DNA of 64,000 nt, taken from contig NZ_CP013611.1 of assembly GCF_001482385.1 (NCBI RefSeq), forward strand, positions 1,860,001 to 1,924,000. Direction: 5' to 3'. The first letter of the stretch is position 1; the number at the start of each line of letters is the position of its first letter. Below the pieces are notes generated by a model. It worked only from the letters and a program-made list of their open reading frames with translations, did not search any database and was not told where the DNA came from. This DNA is from Pseudoalteromonas rubra. GTDB taxonomy: Bacteria; Pseudomonadota; Gammaproteobacteria; Enterobacterales; Alteromonadaceae. Below are positions 55,525 to 63,961 of this stretch, piece after piece. Made by a program: the position numbers and the translations under genes.

Positions 55525-57144
55525 ATGGAACACAATAAAAAGCAATCAGGCGAACATATCGCCACCTCACGACGTCAATTTCTCAAATCATCACTGGCTA
55601 TGGGCGGTGCCGTCGGTGCAGCCCCTCTCATGCTCAGCAACCCGGCTACCGCCAGTCCTCAGTACGGCCAGTATCATAAAGTGTATGCCGACGACCCCAG
55701 ATATCTCTCTATGCTCACCGGTTCTAACCTGAGGTTTCCCAATCAGCCAGGCTATATCGCGGCATGCAGCTCTGCCCATGAAGTTTACATGGCAGCCAGG
55801 GAAGCCGTGGAAAATAAACTCAGGTTCACTGTGCGATCTGGGGGACATTGCTATGAAGGCTTTGTGGTGAATGATCAGGGTGTGGTTATTGACCTTAGCA
55901 ATATGGATCGAGTCTATCGCAGCGATGATCACTATGTCGTTGAAGCAGGCGCTTCTTTAGGACATACCTATAAAACCCTGTTTAAGGAATTTGGCGTGAT
56001 CATTCCTGGCGGCTCCTGCTTTGGCGTCGGTGTTGGTGGTCACGTTTGCGGTGGCGGATTCGGCATTCATTCCAGGCAATACGGACTCAGCAGTGACTAC
56101 CTGGTGGGGGTAGAATTAATCACCTTTGATCAATGGGGCGGACAGGCCAACTACCCGCGCAGCTATTTTAAAGGTCAATCAGCAAAAGCTGACGAAATCG
56201 TCTGGGCACATCAGGGCGGCGGCGGAGGCAACTTTGGCATAGTCACTAAGTATTTCTTTAAAGACCTGCCCCCTGTGCCGGCATATATCCACCTACAGGA
56301 AATTGCCCTGCCCTGGCACTTGTTCGATTATGACCAGTTCGCCCAGCTGCTGCGCAATTATGGCGAATTCTGGTACGCACATAACGGCCCCAATAGTCGG
56401 TTTAATGCTTTGCACACGTCGATGGCATTACCCAACTCGGTGGCTGGCAGCGGCGACATTCGACTATCCCTGTATTGTAGTGGCGATCCAGCCCTGATTG
56501 ATGAATTTATCGATGCCTTGTTTACCCCAGAACAACTCACGGAGGCAAAAAAGGGGCTACGTACCACCAATCATATGGGCTTGCAGGAACAAGAAAACGC
56601 CCCTCAGCGCCCGGTGCCACCGGGCAGTTACTTTAGCATGCCCTGGTGGTATGGCACTCAGTATGGCGCTGGGACACTGGTTGGCGCACGGGGCAAGAAT
56701 AAATCGGCTTATATGAAACAGCCTTTTCCCGACGCACAAATTCAAACACTCTGGCAAACATTGCGCCATGGCGACTATCTGAGCCCAGGCGGCATGTTGC
56801 AGTTGTCTTCTTATGGCGGCCAGATCAACGCGCTATCAGATACCGACACTGCCGTTTCCCACCGCGATTCCATTATGAAACTACAGTATCAGACCTACTG
56901 GTTTGATGCGGCCCAGGACCCCTACCATATTGGCTGGATCAATGGCTTTTATCATGCCATGTACGGCGCTAAAGGGCCGCTGCCCGACGAGGTGATGGAT
57001 GGCTGTTATGTGAATTATGCCGATGTCGATATCCCGAACTGGCAGCATTTATACTACAAACAAAATTATGCCAGGTTACAGCAGCTGAAACGTCAGCTGG
57101 ACCCTGGGAATCAACTTCATCATGCTCAATCTATCGAGCTGTAA
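55525..57144 (+). CDS. Tat-exported berberine-bridge-type FAD oxidoreductase
   Basis: Secreted flavoprotein of 539 residues. A twin-arginine signal (TSRRQFLKSSLAMGGAVGA) leads a PCMH FAD domain with RSGGHCYEG (His108) and HVCGGGFG (Cys175), the two residues that bind FAD bicovalently in this family, and a C-terminal BBE segment (YYKQNYARLQQLKRQLDPGN). Members oxidise alcohols, sugars or aromatic natural products. ATG at 55525 follows AAAAGGAAG; 45 upstream codons are not coding-like. A RiPP precursor gene lies 206 nt downstream. Confidence 0.9.
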   Translation: MEHNKKQSGEHIATSRRQFLKSSLAMGGAVGAAPLMLSNPATASPQYGQYHKVYADDPRYLSMLTGSNLRFPNQPGYIAACSSAHEVYMAAREAVENKLRFTVRSGGHCYEGFVVNDQGVVIDLSNMDRVYRSDDHYVVEAGASLGHTYKTLFKEFGVIIPGGSCFGVGVGGHVCGGGFGIHSRQYGLSSDYLVGVELITFDQWGGQANYPRSYFKGQSAKADEIVWAHQGGGGGNFGIVTKYFFKDLPPVPAYIHLQEIALPWHLFDYDQFAQLLRNYGEFWYAHNGPNSRFNALHTSMALPNSVAGSGDIRLSLYCSGDPALIDEFIDALFTPEQLTEAKKGLRTTNHMGLQEQENAPQRPVPPGSYFSMPWWYGTQYGAGTLVGARGKNKSAYMKQPFPDAQIQTLWQTLRHGDYLSPGGMLQLSSYGGQINALSDTDTAVSHRDSIMKLQYQTYWFDAAQDPYHIGWINGFYHAMYGAKGPLPDEVMDGCYVNYADVDIPNWQHLYYKQNYARLQQLKRQLDPGNQLHHAQSIEL

Positions 57145-57190
57145 GTATTTAGCTCAGAGAGTTAATTTTTAACGTTATAATAACCAATGT

Positions 57191-57217
57191 TGAGCCCTGC
57201 CAATCACCACGGGCTCA
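57191..57217 (+). terminator. Stem-loop after flavoenzyme gene
   Basis: TGAGCCC (57191-57197) and GGGCTCA (57211-57217) with a 13-nt loop, no clear T-run. Confidence 0.35.
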
Positions 57218-57349
57218 CTGAAAATAAGAAAAAAACTACCCAAAACAACAAATTATACAAAAATACTCACAAACCTTGTTGACTCCCCCCCACCAAAATG
57301 TAAATATTTTCACGCATTTAATGCAGAAATGAAAAATAAGGAAATAACA

Positions 57350-57556
57350 ATGAAACTTAAAATATCTAAAAAGAAACTTAAAAGTCTATCGAAAGACCTG
57401 TCAGCTATCCCGGCAACAAAAACAGCCGAAATCGCTGGTGGTGATAAATACTCTCTCTATCGTGAGTGCATCCATACTATGGTTGTTCAATGTGGTTCTT
57501 TCACTTGCCCATCACGTCCAAACAATACGAACTGCGGTACAGATACCTGTCACTAA
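57350..57556 (+). CDS. Double-glycine-leader RiPP / class I lanthipeptide-like precursor
   Basis: A 68-residue peptide starting at ATG 57350 behind AAGGAAATAACA; an in-frame ATG seven codons upstream is rejected. The leader MKLKISKKKLKSLSKDLSAI is Lys-rich and ends IAGG, the cleavage site of peptidase-C39-type exporters. The core (DKYSLYREC to the end, 37 residues) has five Cys and several Ser/Thr, enough for thioether or disulfide bridges. Leaders of this form occur on orphan lanthipeptide-like precursors in Pseudoalteromonas and Bacteroidota. No LanB/LanC/LanM, radical-SAM or exporter gene is in the window, so the modifying genes would be elsewhere or the peptide is simply disulfide-linked. 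Confidence 0.78.
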   Translation: MKLKISKKKLKSLSKDLSAIPATKTAEIAGGDKYSLYRECIHTMVVQCGSFTCPSRPNNTNCGTDTCH

Positions 57557-57566
57557 GCTTTAAGTT

Positions 57567-57594
57567 ATGATGCGACCCTGGTCGCATCATTTTG
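57567..57594 (+). terminator. Rho-independent terminator after RiPP gene
   Basis: ATGATGCGAC (57567-57576), loop CCTG, GTCGCATCAT (57581-57590), then TTT. Confidence 0.85.
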
Positions 57595-57670
57595 TCTCCC
57601 TCCATGCAGCTTATCCGCTGTCACAAAGCACGAGCCCGGCAGCATGCGTTTCAGACCTAGCTTACGGCGT

Positions 57671-58969
57671 CTATTGTTTTGCCTGCTGCATATAGTCCAG
57701 AGTAAACTGGGTCAGCGCCCGCGTGCCCAGCTTGAACGACGATTCGTCGGCCATGAAATAAGGGGAATGGTTACTGGCCGCATTTCTGGGGTCGATGCCT
57801 TTTGCTGTTCCGCCCAGAAAAACGAACAATCCGGGTACTTCCATGGCGTAAAATGAGAAGTCTTCGGCCCCCGTCACCTTAGGCATTTCAATCATGCCCT
57901 GTGCACCAAACACCTTCTCCAATGTCGGCAACATTTGCTCAGTCAGAGCCGGATCGTTCACGGTTACCGGATAACCCTCGATGATATTCACTTCTGCGGT
58001 GTTACCAGAAGCCTGCGCGATGTGCTCCGCAGTGTGGGTAATTTTATCGAAGATCTGTGCCCGGTTGTCCATGTCGAAGTTACGAATGGTCCCTACCATA
58101 TTCACCTCTTCGGGAATGATGTTATTGCGCACCCCACCGGCGATTTTGCCAAATGACACAATGGCTGGCTCTTTGGTGATATTGATCTGACGGCTGACGA
58201 TATGATTCACCCCGGAGACAATTTGCGCAGCAGCGGCAATGGGATCGGCACCTGCCCAGGGTGTAGAACCGTGAGTTTGCTCTCCTTTCACACTGATCTC
58301 AAAGCGATCGGCACTGGCCATAGTCGGGCCACTGCGATACCCCAGCTGACCGACATTGAGCTTAGAAGTAATGTGCAAACCAAACGCCACTTCCGGCTGA
58401 TACTTTTTAAAGATCCCCTCTTTAAGCATTAGCTCTGCCCCGCCTTCTTCCCCTTCTGGTGCGCCTTCTTCAGCAGGCTGAAAGACAAACATCACGTTAC
58501 CTGCCAGCTCATCACGCATTCCCGCCAGCACCTCAGCGGCGCCCATTAGCATGGCGACATGGGTGTCATGCCCACACGCATGCATGATGCCCACATCCAC
58601 CCCACGATAATTGGTCGTCTTAGTTGATTTAAACGCCAGGTCGTTCTTCTCGGTCACCGGTAGTGCATCCATATCGGCACGCAACATGACGGTGGGCCCG
58701 GGCTTCGCACCTTTCAATATCCCTACCACACCGGTATAAGCAATCCCGGTCTCCACTTCCATGCCCAGTGATTTTAGGTGCTTGGCCACCTTAGCTGCGG
58801 TCCGCACCTCCCGGTTACCCAGCTCCGGGTTCTGGTGAATATCCCGACGCCACTCAATCACTTTAGGTTCAACCTGTTTCAGCAAACTGGCATGATCCGA
58901 TGCCAGGGCAGGCATGCTCAATGTGCCCAGAATCGACGCCAGACTCAAACTCAGAATAGATTTGTTCAT
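57671..58969 (-). CDS. Secreted M20D amidohydrolase (second copy)
   Basis: A 432-residue metal-dependent amidohydrolase with a signal peptide (about 1-23). Metal motifs are MHACGHDTHVAM, PAEEGAPEGEEGGA and GAEDFSFYA; the dimerisation domain is in between. It is paralogous to the gene at 27667 but only moderately similar. Typical substrates are N-acyl amino acids. A strong AAGGAAGGG site precedes the ATG. It converges on the RiPP gene. Confidence 0.9.
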   Translation of the reverse strand: MNKSILSLSLASILGTLSMPALASDHASLLKQVEPKVIEWRRDIHQNPELGNREVRTAAKVAKHLKSLGMEVETGIAYTGVVGILKGAKPGPTVMLRADMDALPVTEKNDLAFKSTKTTNYRGVDVGIMHACGHDTHVAMLMGAAEVLAGMRDELAGNVMFVFQPAEEGAPEGEEGGAELMLKEGIFKKYQPEVAFGLHITSKLNVGQLGYRSGPTMASADRFEISVKGEQTHGSTPWAGADPIAAAAQIVSGVNHIVSRQINITKEPAIVSFGKIAGGVRNNIIPEEVNMVGTIRNFDMDNRAQIFDKITHTAEHIAQASGNTAEVNIIEGYPVTVNDPALTEQMLPTLEKVFGAQGMIEMPKVTGAEDFSFYAMEVPGLFVFLGGTAKGIDPRNAASNHSPYFMADESSFKLGTRALTQFTLDYMQQAKQ

Positions 58970-59201
58970 TTCCCTTCCTTTTATATTTTTTATTAGTCAC
59001 CAATCAAAATAACAAACAAAACTATTAGGAGAAGAGATTTGCGACAGAGCCTGGATGAGTACGATAAGCTAAACAGGGTCAGCTAGGTTGCAATCGAGTT
59101 TTGATGCTTTTGAAGCCGCATTTAGTGCTACCCAGGCGCAGTTGACAGCATTGGGCTGGATACCGCAAAGGCCATTCGGGCAATTTTGACCACACCTTAT
59201 A

Positions 59202-59290
59202 TGCCTCCTGACAAAAAATTTATAGCTAAATCTTTTGACAATATTTTTATTGTCACTATATTTTAGCTATAAATATTTTGTCAGGAGGCA
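59202..59290. repeat. Inverted repeat with 29-bp arms before the ATPase pair
   Basis: The arms 59202-59230 and 59262-59290 are reverse complements at 28 of 29 positions; outer ends read TGCCTCCTGACAAAA and TTTTGTCAGGAGGCA. The right arm carries the AGGAGG ribosome site, 2 bp before the ATG at 59293. Inside the 31-bp centre is a nested perfect dyad TGACAATA-TTTT-TATTGTCA (59236-59255). It could be an operator, a translational control hairpin, or a MITE-like remnant. Confidence 0.75.
59235..59262 (+). promoter_or_regulatory. Strong sigma-70 promoter inside the dyad
   Basis: TTGACA (59235-59240), 16-bp spacer, TATATT (59257-59262). A transcript would start near 59268, so the left arm would not be in the RNA and the repeat would act on DNA. 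Confidence 0.65.
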
Positions 59291-59499
59291 TTATGGCGGG
59301 TCAGGTGGTTCGGGGTGATAAATATTTCCCCAGAGAAAAAGATCAAAATAAGCTGTTGCGGCGGCTCAGAGACGGAAGTCACTTGCTGGTCCTTGCCCCG
59401 CGGCGTGTCGGTAAAACGTCTATGCTGTTTTACCTGCAAGACAACCCGCCAGATGGCTACGTGTTTCTCTATAATATCGTGCAATCCTGTGCAACCGAG

Positions 59500-59508
59500 C
59501 ACGAATAC
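59500..59508 (+). repeat. Left 9-bp target-site duplication
   Basis: CACGAATAC flanks the IS on the left; an identical copy is at 60544-60552. Confidence 0.9.
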
Positions 59509-60543
59509 GGCGTTGTTTCCTAAATCATTGAACTAATTTAGCCTTATGTGATCAGATCTCGAAAGCAAACACAGAGGCTGAACTTTGAAAGAAAAGCGTA
59601 TCACCAACTGGCGCGAATACAACAAAGCCCTTATCGCCAGAGGTAACATCCAACTTTGGTTTTCCGAGGACGCGATTGAACAGTGGAACAACACGCAACA
59701 TCACGGCGGTAAAGGCCGGGCTAATCATTTCTCTGAACTGGCAATTGAGACCTGCCTGACTTTGCGGGCTGTATTTCGCTTGTCTCTTCGAGCTGCACAG
59801 GGTTTTGTTTCGTCACTAATATCAATGATGAAGCTTGATTTGGATACGCCAACTTATAGTTGTTTGTGCAAGCGTAGTGCAGAGCTGGCAGTTCGCTATA
59901 GGCCACACTCCAGTGCATCCGGAGGCATTGATATTGTGGTTGATAGCACTGGTTTGAAGGTGTACGGAAATGGTGAGTGGCATGCAAGAAAACATGGTGC
60001 AAACAAGCGCCGAACATGGCGAAAGCTACACCTGGCAGTTGATCCAGATACACACCAAATCGTAGGCGCTGAGTTGTCCACAGTGTCTGTAGCTGATTCA
60101 GAAGTTTTGGGTGACCTACTCAGACCATTGCGCAGGAAGATCAGCTCAGTTAAAGCAGATGGTGCCTATGATACCAGAGGCTGTTATGCCGAAGTAGCAG
60201 CTAAAAAGGCCGAAGCAGTGATCCCACCAAGGAGTAACGCACAGTTGTGGGAGGATGGACATGCTCGCAACAGCGCGGTCATTTTAACAAAGCATATAGG
60301 CAGCAGTGAGTGGAAAAAATGTGTGAACTACCATCAACGTTCACTGGCGGAAACGGCAATGTACCGATACAAACAGCTAATGGGTGACAAGCTGGTCAGT
60401 CGTGGATTCAATCAGCAACACACTGAAGCGATGATCAAAGTGAAAGTACTCAATAGAATGACTAGGCTAGGTATGCCTGAATATCAGGGAAGCAGTTGAA
60501 ATCTCGGTGTTACCTAAGTTATCTGGATTTGATCAACAAGGCC
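59509..60543 (+). mobile_element. IS5-family (IS903-group) insertion sequence
   Basis: A 1,035-bp element. Its ends form imperfect inverted repeats: GGCGTTGTTTCCTAAATC at the left and, reverse-complemented, GGCCTTGTTGATCAAATC at the right, like the GGCTTTGTTGAATAAATC of IS903. It carries one transposase gene and is bordered by a perfect 9-bp target duplication, the length expected for this group. It is inserted in the first ATPase gene. Confidence 0.93.
59585..60499 (+). CDS. IS5-family (IS903-group) transposase
   Basis: DDE transposase of 304 residues, full length compared with the 307 of IS903 and similar along its whole length (ITNWREYNKALIARG, FRLSLRAAQGF, KVYGNGEWHARKHG, AETAMYRYKQL). 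The catalytic triad is Asp120 (VVDSTGLK), Asp192 (KADGAYDT) and Glu256 (AETAMYR). It starts at TTG, behind GAGG. It appears intact, so the element may still move. Confidence 0.93.
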   Translation: MKEKRITNWREYNKALIARGNIQLWFSEDAIEQWNNTQHHGGKGRANHFSELAIETCLTLRAVFRLSLRAAQGFVSSLISMMKLDLDTPTYSCLCKRSAELAVRYRPHSSASGGIDIVVDSTGLKVYGNGEWHARKHGANKRRTWRKLHLAVDPDTHQIVGAELSTVSVADSEVLGDLLRPLRRKISSVKADGAYDTRGCYAEVAAKKAEAVIPPRSNAQLWEDGHARNSAVILTKHIGSSEWKKCVNYHQRSLAETAMYRYKQLMGDKLVSRGFNQQHTEAMIKVKVLNRMTRLGMPEYQGSS

Positions 60544-60552
60544 CACGAATAC
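60544..60552 (+). repeat. Right 9-bp target-site duplication
   Basis: CACGAATAC, identical to the left copy; codons HEY are shared by both host fragments. Confidence 0.9.
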
Positions 60553-61498
60553 TACAAACAGATCATAGATAACCTGTTCCGCTCCGAGTTTACCGACCAA
60601 CTGAGTAGCCTTTTTAAATGGGGCAAAGATCAAATTGACAAGTTTTGCAGCAGCATTACCGGCGTATCAGTCGGCGCCACGGGTATCGAGTTTGATCATC
60701 CGGACCGTCAGCTCACTCACCGAGATCTCAGCACCGCCCTCAATGCACTGACACTGGACAAAAAACTGGTGCTAATCATTGACGAGTTCCCGGATGTTGT
60801 TGAGAAAATCTATGATCAGCAAGATCACAAAAGCGCGGAGTCATTTTTATCTGGTTGTCGTGAATTGTGGTCAGAGCAAAGGCTCAACCAACATGTGCAG
60901 TTTGTGCTGACGGGTTCAATTGGGCTGGACACGCTGGTGAGCAAAATGGCACTGTCAGATCTCATCAATGTGCTCATCCCGGTGTCTATTGCGCCACTAA
61001 GCCAGGCTCAGGGCCGCGAGTTTATCAACACGCTCAACTACCGTGAACAGGAGCCCATCCAGATTGATGCCACAGCGCAGGATTATCTGCTCGACAAGGT
61101 TGGTTGGCTGATGCCCTATTACATCGAGATCCTGTGGATGCAGCTGGTTGATGTGTATTTTGATGAAGGACTGGATTCTGTCAGCCCGACAAATATTGAC
61201 GCCGCTTACAACAAGCTGTTCTCGATACAGTATCAATCTCACTTTAATCACTGGGCAGAACGACTAAACCGTTTTGCGGACAGCGAAAAAGCACTGGCAA
61301 GTGACGTTTTAACAGCGATGTGTGAGCATGCCGAGCTGCCGGGATCCCACTTGTTTAACCTCTCGCAGGCGAGCCCGTATCAGCAAATCAATTGCCAATA
61401 CGTGATCGACTGTCTGATCCACGATGGTTATATTTTTATCAATCAGGCGCAGTGTTATCAGTTCACCTCGCCCATGCTCAAAGAATGGTGGAGGCGCT

Positions 61499-63961
61499 AT
61501 GCAACTCGACGACTATAAAGAAGGCGTAAAGCTATACAACGCACAAAATGCATCAGACCAGTTCATTAAAACGCACTTTGTGATCCGCCTGAAAGAATAC
61601 AAAAAAATCTGGCGTGCCATTGCCAGCACCAACAAAGAGGTGCCCGAACAAAATTACCTGATCCAGGGCGTGCGCGGCGCCGGTAAAACCACCCTGCTGC
61701 GACGCCTTGCCATAGAGCTTGCACAAAGTGACGTGCTGAACACCTGGCTACTGCCTGTCACCTTTAAAGAAGAAGAATACGGGATCAGCTCTTTGTTTGC
61801 GCTCTGGGAGCGCGTCGCTGAAGAGCTGGAAGAGCATTATCACGACCAGTTTGCCGGGCTGCTGGATGGGCTGGATGCCATTGCGGGCCAGGATCCAGAC
61901 CCTAAAGCCGCGATTCAGTTGCTGAGTAACCGGCTCAAAAAGCAAGACAAACGGGTTGTGTTATTTATTGATAACCTGGTGGAACTATTCGAAAACTTTA
62001 ACCGCAAAGAAACAGAAATACTCAGGGAAGTACTTACCACCAATCCTTACTTCAGGCTGATAGGTGGCTCGGCGGTCAGCCTGGAAGCCTTTTACGACCA
62101 CCAGGCCCCTTTTTACCAGTTCTTTGAAGTGATCAATCTAGCCGGATTAGACAAGCCAGATACCGAGGCGCTGTTGCGGGCACTGGCCAGTCACAGTGGT
62201 GAACGTGAAGAACAAAGGTTGCTGGCTATCCTTGAGCAAGAACCGCAGCGCATTGAATCTATACGGCGCTTAACGGGCGGTATTCCGCGCACGCTGGTTA
62301 TTTTGTTTAATATTCTGATGGAAGGGGCCAACGGCCAGACCTATGCTCTGCTGGAAGAAACCATAGACCGGACCACGCCACTTTATAAACACCGCATGGA
62401 CGACCTGGCGCCGCAGCAAAAACCCATAGTCAACGCCATCGCACTGCACTGGGATGCCATCTCAGCCAAAGAGATAGCCGAAAAAACTCGTCTGCCCAGT
62501 AAAAATATCTCGGCCCAGCTCAGCCAGCTGGAGAAAAACTGGGTCATCGAGAAAATCAAAACCGATGGCAAGAATAACCTGTATCGCATCAAAGAACGCT
62601 TTTTTAATATCTGGTACCTGATGCGCTACGGCAGACGCCGGGACAAAAACCGGGTCCTCTGGCTGACGCGCTTTATGGAAGTCTGGTGTGTTGGCGACGA
62701 ACTAAAGCATCGCAGCCAGTCTTTTCTTGCGCAACTCACAGGCCCGTGCCATCCCCAAGCGACACTGACTTTTGCCAATGCATTGTTATGCAGTGACCAG
62801 CTTGAGCACACAGACAAACAACAAATTCTTGAGCAAACCCAGCAGTATCTGAGCGGTGCGGGACATACTGCGCTGAGTAAAGAGCTAATTGATATCACAG
62901 ATGTAGAAGGTGATAAAAACAAACAGATCCTGATTGAGTGGCTGCGAAGTGACAAACCGGCAGATATGACAGAGGCGGTTAAACATACTGTCAGTGCACT
63001 TCCTATGCTGAGCATTTTCCAGATCGCCATGGCCAAGGATAAAGAAAATAAATCAAGTAAACTACTCACACTTGCTGAAACGCTAGAAGAAAGAGACAGT
63101 TTTAAAGCCCTCATAGTTAAAGGCTTTGCCTACTTTAGTTCGGGCCAAGATGCTGATGCGAAGATGGTATTTCAGCAAATCACAGACAGAGAGCCTGCAA
63201 ATGTCGTTGCTGCAATGGGGTTGCACGGCATTTATCAAGATTCAGCTCAATGGGATAAAGCCCTAACGGCTTTGCAAGCCGCAAAATCTAAACTGATAAA
63301 CAATTTCCCAGGCTACTATCACAGGAGCATAGGTGAAATATACTATCAACTAGGTAAATATGACCTTTCAGAACAACACTTTCTATCCGCTCTGGACGCT
63401 GGAGAATCTGTATTGGACAGATTGGGTTTTCTAAACATGTGCAAAACAAACCTTTCACAAGCAATCGACTATTTTAAACAATACCTGAGCAATAATGAGG
63501 ATAGTGTTGTTTATTCAATGCTGGCACTGTGCTACTACTTCCAGGCAGATCCAATAAACAAATCTACGGCTTTGCAATACGCCAGGCAGGGAATGGAAAA
63601 CAACCCATCGCTAAATTCCACTGCCGTACTCATTCGAGTTATGCTGTGGAATAACCACTTTCAAGACGCAACCCAAACCATGGACGCATTACTCAGTCAG
63701 AATGACGGGCTTAACAGCTCAGATCACCCCCTGCATACAGATCTCATAGTTCCATTCCTAGCCAAAGGCCAGACGAACCTGGTCGAGCGCTGGTTTGAAC
63801 AATATGAACTGAAAGAACGTTTTAAGCCCACCTACTATGCCCTGATGACCTTAATGCAGGATAAATACCCGAATGAAGTATTAAAAATGGGCGACGAACT
63901 TAAAGAAACCGTTGATGAAGTGCTCAACGAAATAGAAGATTGGTCGGTAAAATATGCTTAG
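61499..63961 (+). CDS. AAA ATPase with winged-helix and TPR-like domains
   Basis: An 820-residue cytosolic protein. The N-terminal ATPase has P-loop GVRGAGKTT (Lys63) and Walker B RVVLFIDNLVE. A winged-helix-like segment (about 315-380, ISAKEIAEKTRLPSKNISAQL) follows, then a long helical region with TPR-like repeats (about 540-800, KALIVKGFAYFSSGQDADAK, YHRSIGEIYYQLGKYDLSEQHF). This STAND-like build suits a signal-dependent oligomer. Start at 61499 has GGAGG 6 nt before it, 20 nt inside the end of the upstream ATPase, so the pair is translationally coupled. Function unknown. Confidence 0.85.
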   Translation: MQLDDYKEGVKLYNAQNASDQFIKTHFVIRLKEYKKIWRAIASTNKEVPEQNYLIQGVRGAGKTTLLRRLAIELAQSDVLNTWLLPVTFKEEEYGISSLFALWERVAEELEEHYHDQFAGLLDGLDAIAGQDPDPKAAIQLLSNRLKKQDKRVVLFIDNLVELFENFNRKETEILREVLTTNPYFRLIGGSAVSLEAFYDHQAPFYQFFEVINLAGLDKPDTEALLRALASHSGEREEQRLLAILEQEPQRIESIRRLTGGIPRTLVILFNILMEGANGQTYALLEETIDRTTPLYKHRMDDLAPQQKPIVNAIALHWDAISAKEIAEKTRLPSKNISAQLSQLEKNWVIEKIKTDGKNNLYRIKERFFNIWYLMRYGRRRDKNRVLWLTRFMEVWCVGDELKHRSQSFLAQLTGPCHPQATLTFANALLCSDQLEHTDKQQILEQTQQYLSGAGHTALSKELIDITDVEGDKNKQILIEWLRSDKPADMTEAVKHTVSALPMLSIFQIAMAKDKENKSSKLLTLAETLEERDSFKALIVKGFAYFSSGQDADAKMVFQQITDREPANVVAAMGLHGIYQDSAQWDKALTALQAAKSKLINNFPGYYHRSIGEIYYQLGKYDLSEQHFLSALDAGESVLDRLGFLNMCKTNLSQAIDYFKQYLSNNEDSVVYSMLALCYYFQADPINKSTALQYARQGMENNPSLNSTAVLIRVMLWNNHFQDATQTMDALLSQNDGLNSSDHPLHTDLIVPFLAKGQTNLVERWFEQYELKERFKPTYYALMTLMQDKYPNEVLKMGDELKETVDEVLNEIEDWSVKYA

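Larger units (their letters stand above)
58970..59292. other. Intergenic region with remnant frame, promoter and large dyad
   Basis: 323 bp. An open stretch from 59073 to 59186 reads SFDAFEAAFSATQAQLTALG and ends GWIPQRPFGQF, protein-like but with no start or homologue I recognise; it may be a gene remnant. The right part is the inverted repeat and promoter described separately. Confidence 0.4.
59293..61518 (+). pseudogene. ATPase_2/STAND-like ATPase gene interrupted by IS element
   Basis: Two fragments of one gene. The 5' part (59293-59508) encodes MAGQVVRGDKYFPREKDQ... with P-loop LAPRRVGKTS. The 3' part (from 60553) resumes at YKQIIDNLFRSEF and carries Walker B LVLIIDEFPDVVEK and a helical C-terminal region. 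Removing the IS and one 9-bp duplication restores one continuous frame of about 393 codons. It resembles ATPase_2-type P-loop proteins with an N-terminal ATPase and C-terminal helical domain. It overlaps the downstream ATPase/TPR gene by 20 nt. Now probably inactive unless the IS excises. Confidence 0.85.
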
